DNA of 64,000 nt, from positions 1 through 64,000 of the forward strand of contig JAFGHX010000279.1 in assembly GCA_016929905.1 (NCBI GenBank), given 5' to 3'. Below, piece after piece: positions 58,786-64,000 of this stretch (positions are counted from its first letter, which is position 1; each line of letters opens with the position of its first letter). The notes under the pieces are model-generated. The model was not told the DNA's origin, did no database searches, and saw nothing but the letters and a program-made list of their open reading frames with translations. A program made the translations under genes and the position numbers. The DNA comes from Kiritimatiellia bacterium. GTDB taxonomy: Bacteria; Verrucomicrobiota; Kiritimatiellia; JAFGHX01.

Positions 58786-60951
58786 TTGCGATACGAGTTG
58801 CGCGTGAGCCGCGTCCGTCCACATTTCGTGATCGCCCTGCTGCTCGTCGCCGTGACGGCGCTCGTCTACCGTGACGTCGCCGACTGCGGGTTCGTTCAGT
58901 ACGACGACCCGCCGCACGTCTCGGAAAATCCGCACGTCAGAGCGGGGTTTACCGCGGCCGGCGTGGGGTGGGCGCTGCGTTCCCCGCCGCCGTTCCTCTG
59001 GCACCCGCTGACCTGGTTCTCCTACATGCTGGACCGTGAGCTGTACGCCGACGCCCCCGGCGGGTATCACCTGACCAACCTGCTGCTGCACCAGGCGAAT
59101 ACGCTGCTGCTGTTTCTGCTCCTGGCCCGGTTGACCGGGCGCGTTTGGCGCGCGGCCTTCGTGGCCGCGGTCTTCGCGGTGCACCCGCTCCACGTGGAAT
59201 CGGTGGCCTGGATCTCGCAGCGCAAGGATGTGCTCAGCACGTTGCTCTTGCTCCTCACGCTGGCGGCGTATGCACGCTATGTGCGCCGCCCCTCTCCCTG
59301 GCGGTACGCGCCCGTGCTCTTGCTCTTCCTGCTCGGCCTCGCCGCGAAACCGATGCTCGTGACCGTCCCGTTCGTGCTCCTGTTGCTCGATTACTGGCCG
59401 CTGAACCGGTTCAAGGGGGTCGGCCGCCGGTTTGCCGACGCGCTCGGCCGGCCGCACCGCATCGGGATCCCGCGGCTGTGTGTCGCGGAGAAGATCCCGT
59501 TGCTCGTTCTCGCCCTTGCCGCGGCGGGCGTCACGCTTCTGACTCATTGGCGCACCGCGAGCGTGACGCCGATGCTGCGCGTGCCGCTCGCGGCGCGGCT
59601 CGCCTATGTGCCGGTGTCGTACGTGACCTATATATGGAAAACCCTGTGCCCGTACGGGCTGGCGGTGTTCTATCCGCATCCCGGCGCCGCCGTGCCGGCA
59701 CGACACGCGCTCGGCGCGGCGGCTCTGCTCGTGGTCGTCTCCGGCCTCGTGCTTTGGCGCGGCCGGCGGCAGCCTTACCTGCCGTTCGGTTGGTTCTGGT
59801 TCCTCGGCACGCTCGTGCCCGTTATCGGCCTGGTCCAGATCGGCGAGCACGGAATCGCCGACCGCTACATGTACGTCCCGATGATCGGTTTGACGCTCGC
59901 CGCCACGTGGGGCGTGGCCGATCTGGCCGCCGGCTGGCCGCTCAAGCGCTGGGTGCTCGCCACCGCCGGCGGCCTGCTCGTCGCGGTCTTCGGCGTGCTC
60001 GCCTGCGTGCAGGTCGACTGCTGGCGAAGCAGCATCGCCCTGTTCCTGCAGGCGCTGGAGGCGACGCCGCGCAACTACGTGGCCTGCAATAATCTCGGGA
60101 TCGCGCTCGCCGACCAGGGCCGGCTCGACGAGGCGATCCCCCTGTTCCAGGCCTCGCTCCGGATGCGGCCGGCCAACGAGCGCGCGCTCGTGAATCTCGG
60201 CGTCGCGCATTTCCGGAAGGGCGAGCTCGAACTCGCCGTCGCGCACTACAGCCTGGCGCTCGACGTGAACCCGAACAACTATCGCGCGCATGCCGATCTC
60301 GGCGCGGCCTTCGTCCGGCGGCTGGAGCCCGAACAGGCCCTCGCCCACTACAGTCACGCGTTGCGGATCAGACCCGGCGGCCAGCAGGCGCGCGACGGGC
60401 TGCGCAGCGCGCTGAAACTGAGCGAACTCGCCAATCGCACGGGCGGGGCGCCGCTCGATGTGCTGACGGTCAAGCCGGGCGACGCCGAGGCGCCGTTCCG
60501 GGTGGGGCGCTATATGGCGCGGCACGGCAAATTCCGCGAAGCCGCGGAACAGTTCTCGCAGGCGCTCGCCGTCAGGCCGGGCTTCGCCGCGGCGCACGAC
60601 AAGCTCGGCCTCGCGCTCAAGAGTCTCGGCGAAGACGCGCGCGCCGAGCGGCATTACCGGGAGGCCATCCGGCTCCAGCCGGACTACGCGCAGGCGTACA
60701 ACAATCTGGGTTCGCTGCTCGCCGGCCGCGAGGAGTACGGCGCGGCCATCAACCTGTTCGCCGAGGCCGTGCGGCTCGACAGCGACTTCGCCGAGGCACA
60801 CAACAACCTCGGCCTGGCGCTGGCCAAGCGCGGCCAGATCGACAAGGCCATTGAGCACTTCTCGGCGGCGCTCCGGATCCGGCCGGACTTCGAGAAGGCC
60901 CGACGCTGCCTGGACATGGCGCTCGAACAGAAAGGACGGCAGCCGCCATGA
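58786..60951 (+). CDS. TMTC-like membrane glycosyltransferase with seven TPRs (paralogue 5, type B)
   Basis: This 721-residue protein begins at a TTG with GGAG six bases before it; a GTG at 58804 is the alternative. The acidic loop is QYDDPPHVSENP. Other landmarks are FLWHPLTWFSYMLD, YHLTNLLLHQANTLLL, HPLHVESVAWISQRKDVL and HGIADRYMYVPMIG, a form widespread in bacterial TPR-GT-C proteins. The TPR region holds about seven repeats, interrupted at about 545-580 by a non-TPR linker, which suggests two fused TPR blocks. It overlaps the next gene by four bases. Confidence 0.84.
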   Translation: MRYELRVSRVRPHFVIALLLVAVTALVYRDVADCGFVQYDDPPHVSENPHVRAGFTAAGVGWALRSPPPFLWHPLTWFSYMLDRELYADAPGGYHLTNLLLHQANTLLLFLLLARLTGRVWRAAFVAAVFAVHPLHVESVAWISQRKDVLSTLLLLLTLAAYARYVRRPSPWRYAPVLLLFLLGLAAKPMLVTVPFVLLLLDYWPLNRFKGVGRRFADALGRPHRIGIPRLCVAEKIPLLVLALAAAGVTLLTHWRTASVTPMLRVPLAARLAYVPVSYVTYIWKTLCPYGLAVFYPHPGAAVPARHALGAAALLVVVSGLVLWRGRRQPYLPFGWFWFLGTLVPVIGLVQIGEHGIADRYMYVPMIGLTLAATWGVADLAAGWPLKRWVLATAGGLLVAVFGVLACVQVDCWRSSIALFLQALEATPRNYVACNNLGIALADQGRLDEAIPLFQASLRMRPANERALVNLGVAHFRKGELELAVAHYSLALDVNPNNYRAHADLGAAFVRRLEPEQALAHYSHALRIRPGGQQARDGLRSALKLSELANRTGGAPLDVLTVKPGDAEAPFRVGRYMARHGKFREAAEQFSQALAVRPGFAAAHDKLGLALKSLGEDARAERHYREAIRLQPDYAQAYNNLGSLLAGREEYGAAINLFAEAVRLDSDFAEAHNNLGLALAKRGQIDKAIEHFSAALRIRPDFEKARRCLDMALEQKGRQPP

Positions 60952-63170
60952 CACGACGCGCCCCGCAAGAGGACCGCGCCGGTTCGTGGCTGCCGCGTCT
61001 GCTCGGCGCCGGGCTGGCGGGCGCGGTGCTGGTGCTCTTCCTGCCCTGCGTGCGCTATGAGTTCACCAACTACGACGAAGACGGACAGATCGTGGAGAAC
61101 CCGCTCGTCCGCAGCCTGGCGCCGCGCGACGTGGCGCGTATGTTCACGCGCTTCTCGATCACGAACTATTACCCCGTGCGCCTGCTCTCGTTCGCCGTCG
61201 ATTACCGATTCTGGGGGTTCCGGGCGGGCGGCTACCACCTCACGAACGTCTGCGTGCACGCGGCCAATGTGCTGCTGCTGTTCTGGCTCATCGGCCGGAT
61301 ACTCGATCGGGACGCGTGCGCGGGGCCGCACGGCGAGCAGACCCGCCGTGCCGGCACCTCCGGCGCCGATCCGCGGCGGCGTGCCGCGCGGTGGTGGGTG
61401 GCCGGGCTCGGCGCCGGCTTGTTCGCCGTGCATCCTGTCGTCGTCGAGCCGGTCGCGTGGATCGCCGGGCGCGAAGAACTGCTGATGGTGTTCTTTGCGC
61501 TCGTCTCGCTGCACGCCTTCGCGCAAGGCTGGCCGGCACGTGGCGAGGGTGACGCCACCGGCCCCGCGGGCCGGGCACGGACCGTCGCGTGGCGGCTGCT
61601 CTCCGTGGGCGCGGCGGCCTGCGCGTGTATGAGCAATGTGGTCGGCGTCGTGCTCGCGTTGCTGACCACGGCCTATGCCGTTCTTGTGGCTGGCAAGAGA
61701 AGGGCGGGGCTGCTGTTGGCCTGCAGTCTGCCCGTGTGGCTGCTGGCCGTGGCGGCGGTTGTCGTGAAGAAAGCCGGCGATGCGCAGGCGGCGGCGCGCG
61801 GGATGGTGATGGACGATCCCGGCTTGCACCTCGGCCAGCGGATCCTGACGGCGCTCAGTCTGTACGGGCTCAACCTGCGGACCCTGCTCTGGCCGAAGAC
61901 CCTCTACGTGATCTACCCGCAGGACGTACCGCAAAGCGCGCTGGCCGGCGGCGTGCTGATCGGGGCGCTGCTCGCCCTGGCCACCGGCGCCGCGCTGTGG
62001 CGCTGGCGACATCGACCGGCGGTGGCGTTCGGGTTGCTCTGGTTCCTGGCCGCACTCGCGCCCTGTTCCCAGCTTATTCCGCACCATATCTTCCGGGCGG
62101 ACCGGTTCCTCTATTTGCCGCTGGCCGGCTTGGCTGTGGCGCTGGCCGGCATGGGCCGGCTGCCCGCCGCGCGTGCGGCGACACGACGCGTTCTCGCGGC
62201 GGCCGCCGGCGCGGCGCTTGCCGCCTGTTTTGTGCGCAGCCACATCCAGCGGCCCGTCTGGCGCGATACCGCGACGCTGTTCACGCATACGTTGAAGCAC
62301 AATCCCAAGGCGCTCGTGGCGCTCAACAACCTCGGCAACTACCTCGCCAAACGAGGCGACCCCCAGCGCGCTATCGGCTACTACCGCGCGGCGCTGCGGA
62401 TCAACCCGGACTTCGTGCTGGCGCTGAACAGCTACGGCAACGCCTTGTCCAGGCAAGGCCGGTTGGAGGAGGCGATCGGCCAGTACTCCAGGGCGCTTCA
62501 ACTCAATGCGCGCAGCAAGGAAGCCCACAACAATCTCGGCACCGTGTTCATGGCGATGGGCCGGCTCGATGCGGCTACGACGCACTATCGCGCGGCCCTC
62601 GACGTGGACCCGTACGATCCCGAGGTGCACAGTAACTTGGGCGTCGCGCTCGTGCGCGGCGGCGCAATCGAGACCGGGCTGCAGCATTATGCGAAGGCGT
62701 TGGCTATCGATCCGCTCTATCCCGGCGCGCATTACAACTTCGGACTGGCGCTCTTCCGAGCCGGGCGGATGGCTGAGGCGGTCGCGCACTTCTCCGCGGC
62801 GTTGCGGCAGGCGCCGCACGACGCCGATATCCACAACAGCCTCGCCAATGCGCTGGCGGGGCAGGGGAACACGAGCGCGGCGGTCGCACACTATTCGGCG
62901 GCGCTGCGGATCAAGCCCGGCTCCGCACGCATTCACAACAACCTGGCCGTGGTACTGGCCGGCATCGGGCAGGTCGAACAGGCGCTCGAACACCAGCGCC
63001 AGGCCCTGCGGATCGAGCCGGATTACGCCGAATCGCACTACAATCTCGGCGCGCTCCTGCTCGAGCAGGGCCGAACCGCGGAGGCGATCGTTCACTTGTC
63101 GAGAGCCGCTGTGCTCCGCCCCGAGGATCCCCGCCCGCGCGACGCGCTGGCCCGAACCTTGCGCCCATAG
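60948..63170 (+). CDS. TMTC-like membrane glycosyltransferase with eight TPRs (paralogue 6, type A)
   Basis: This 740-residue protein starts in an ATGA overlap with paralogue 5, with AAAGGA upstream. The acidic loop is NYDEDGQIVENP, in which the second Asp of the usual DD pair is Glu. The other landmarks, HPVVVEPVAWIAGREELL and IPHHIFRADRFLYLPLAG, are unchanged. The membrane domain covers about 18-435 and eight TPRs follow. It is the last gene of the array; a compound repeat region follows the stop. Confidence 0.82.
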   Translation: MTRRAPQEDRAGSWLPRLLGAGLAGAVLVLFLPCVRYEFTNYDEDGQIVENPLVRSLAPRDVARMFTRFSITNYYPVRLLSFAVDYRFWGFRAGGYHLTNVCVHAANVLLLFWLIGRILDRDACAGPHGEQTRRAGTSGADPRRRAARWWVAGLGAGLFAVHPVVVEPVAWIAGREELLMVFFALVSLHAFAQGWPARGEGDATGPAGRARTVAWRLLSVGAAACACMSNVVGVVLALLTTAYAVLVAGKRRAGLLLACSLPVWLLAVAAVVVKKAGDAQAAARGMVMDDPGLHLGQRILTALSLYGLNLRTLLWPKTLYVIYPQDVPQSALAGGVLIGALLALATGAALWRWRHRPAVAFGLLWFLAALAPCSQLIPHHIFRADRFLYLPLAGLAVALAGMGRLPAARAATRRVLAAAAGAALAACFVRSHIQRPVWRDTATLFTHTLKHNPKALVALNNLGNYLAKRGDPQRAIGYYRAALRINPDFVLALNSYGNALSRQGRLEEAIGQYSRALQLNARSKEAHNNLGTVFMAMGRLDAATTHYRAALDVDPYDPEVHSNLGVALVRGGAIETGLQHYAKALAIDPLYPGAHYNFGLALFRAGRMAEAVAHFSAALRQAPHDADIHNSLANALAGQGNTSAAVAHYSAALRIKPGSARIHNNLAVVLAGIGQVEQALEHQRQALRIEPDYAESHYNLGALLLEQGRTAEAIVHLSRAAVLRPEDPRPRDALARTLRP

Positions 63171-63171
63171 T

Positions 63172-63595
63172 GGCTTCGTCCTCGAAAACTGCAACGAAAA
63201 ACAAGAAGCTTTCGGCTCCCAAGAGGTCAGATGTCAGAAGTCAGAGGTCAGCAAGGCGCGCGGCGCGGCGCCGGATATGACGAGATGGAACCTTCGTCTG
63301 GGCCGTGTCGCCCATAGTAGAAGAGCAGTCCCTGGCTCGCCATAGCCCGCAGGGCGACGGCGGCTCGGCTCTTTCCCCCCGGCTGCACGACGTGCAGCCG
63401 GGGGCCCGGGCCTGCGGCCCGGAGGAAGCGGCGGGACGCCGCTTCTACTTTCGAGTTTCGGGCCAGGCGCGTAGCGCACTCGGGACCGTGACCGAATTCA
63501 TGAGGAAACTCGACGAAGTTTCAGACAGAACGTCATGCTTGGCGAGAGACCTCCGACCTCTGACCTCTGACCTCCGACCTCCGACCTCTGGGTTG
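63172..63595. repeat. Repeat X interrupted by compound module copy B
   Basis: The gap 63171-63655 holds no gene. It begins with a copy of repeat X (63173-63230), continues with GTCAGAA-type heptads (63223-63251), the 216-base compound module B (63249-63464), a short segment ending GAAGTTTCAG (63503-63524), the 22-base core (63522-63543) and GACCTCC-type heptads (63548-63595). Compared with the uninterrupted copy at 46.5 kb, about 294 bases (63231-63524) are inserted. Confidence 0.88.
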
Positions 63596-63655
63596 CGGGC
63601 GTGCACGCCGGCTGGCAGGCTGATCGGGCGGGGCGCCGCGTCGGCCCGTCGCGGC

Positions 63656-64000
63656 CTACTTCGTGCCGTCGGCCGGGTCGCAGACGTCGTAGCGGCCTCT
63701 GAATCGGCTGCGCAACTCGTCCTTTGTCTGCCGGTTGCCCGCTTCGTCCAGGAAGACCTCCGTCCAGGGCGGCCTGAACGCCGGGTCGACCAGCGGCCCG
63801 TAAGCGGGCAGGTTGCGCAGGTTCTGGTGCCCCCGCTTCGGGATCCAGAGCCCGCCGTACTTCTTCGCCGTGCGCACCGCGAACGGGCGCAGCTCGAAAA
63901 CGTGCCAGCCCGCGGAATCCGCCGGCAGCTTGTGCAGCAGGTTGCCGCGCGCGTCCACCGCGTACGAACCGCCCTGGAAAATGGACATGACGATCGGCAG
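63656..64000 (-). CDS. Probable carbon-nitrogen hydrolase, 3' part only
   Basis: An open reading frame enters from beyond the right edge and ends at the TAG at 63656; 115 residues are visible, ATG 63988 being internal. The segment PIVMSIFQGGSYAVDARGN, then LLHKLPADSAGWHVFEL, resembles the end of nitrilase-superfamily proteins (GGS-x-vvd-x-G-x-vl), followed by a Pro- and Arg-rich tail. The catalytic Glu-Lys-Cys residues would lie outside the window, so the assignment is tentative. Confidence 0.5.
   Translation of the reverse strand: MPIVMSIFQGGSYAVDARGNLLHKLPADSAGWHVFELRPFAVRTAKKYGGLWIPKRGHQNLRNLPAYGPLVDPAFRPPWTEVFLDEAGNRQTKDELRSRFRGRYDVCDPADGTK

Overview
The window is a GC-rich bacterial chromosome segment. 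It is densely coded and interrupted by intergenic stretches packed with short-period repeats and hairpins. The gene content (L-fucose isomerase, an AraC-type regulator divergent from a UroD-fold enzyme, a secretin/PilMNO/GspE assembly system, a prepilin-like protein, a large secreted glycoside-hydrolase-like protein, many TPR proteins) fits a polysaccharide-degrading member of the PVC group, for example Kiritimatiellota, Lentisphaerota or Verrucomicrobiota. That placement is inference from gene content; no rRNA or tRNA gene was found.

Layout. 0.3-7 kb: sugar metabolism (pgi, a fucI-type isomerase), a secreted BamE-like protein, and a divergent AraC regulator/UroD-fold pair. 7.1-12.6 kb: a translationally coupled biotin operon, bioB-bioF-bioH-like-bioD-bioA, followed directly by a GtrA-family membrane protein. 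13-25 kb, minus strand: a type IV pilus/type II secretion-like set (prepilin-like protein, secretin, PilM-PilN fusion, PilO-like, PilP/GspC-like, GspE ATPase), then a degenerate sigma-54-type response regulator coupled to a GT-C glycosyltransferase with TPRs, then a NagA-like deacetylase. 25.5-33 kb, plus strand: a thioredoxin-CcdA fusion, a secreted PKD protein with a degenerate SGNH-like end, a processive-type GT2, a membrane GT-C-like protein and a coiled-coil protein. 33-42 kb: a LamG/GH-A-like secreted protein, an aldo/keto reductase, a lone TolC-type lipoprotein and a secreted subtilase with an STN-like domain. 41.7-46.3 kb, minus strand: hisG, a 31-residue bS22-type ribosomal protein gene, a TPR lipoprotein, a site-2 protease and a pteridine-reductase-like SDR.

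46.7-63.2 kb holds the most striking feature. A radical SAM gene with a near-consensus, apparently leaderless promoter is followed by six paralogous TPR-tailed multi-membrane proteins, with one YfhO-family protein among them. They resemble the eukaryotic TMTC O-mannosyltransferases in an N-terminal YDD...ENP loop, an HPxxxE(P/S/A)V...(G/Q)(R/M)(E/K)(E/D)(L/V)L segment, an (A/V)DR(F/Y)(L/M)Y motif and a C-terminal array of 4-10 TPRs. The run looks like a dedicated protein- or lipid-glycosylation locus built by tandem duplication. The window ends in the 3' part of a probable carbon-nitrogen hydrolase gene on the minus strand.

Intergenic DNA carries several short-repeat classes: 7-nt (seven sites), 8-nt, 10/11-nt and 12-nt period arrays, often as inverted pairs. 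There is also a compound ~220-bp hairpin-rich module in two copies (33.2 and 63.2 kb), one of which appears inserted within another dispersed repeat. Several genes (secretin, radical SAM, subtilase, thioredoxin-CcdA) have a -10 hexamer exactly six bases before the ATG, which predicts leaderless transcripts.
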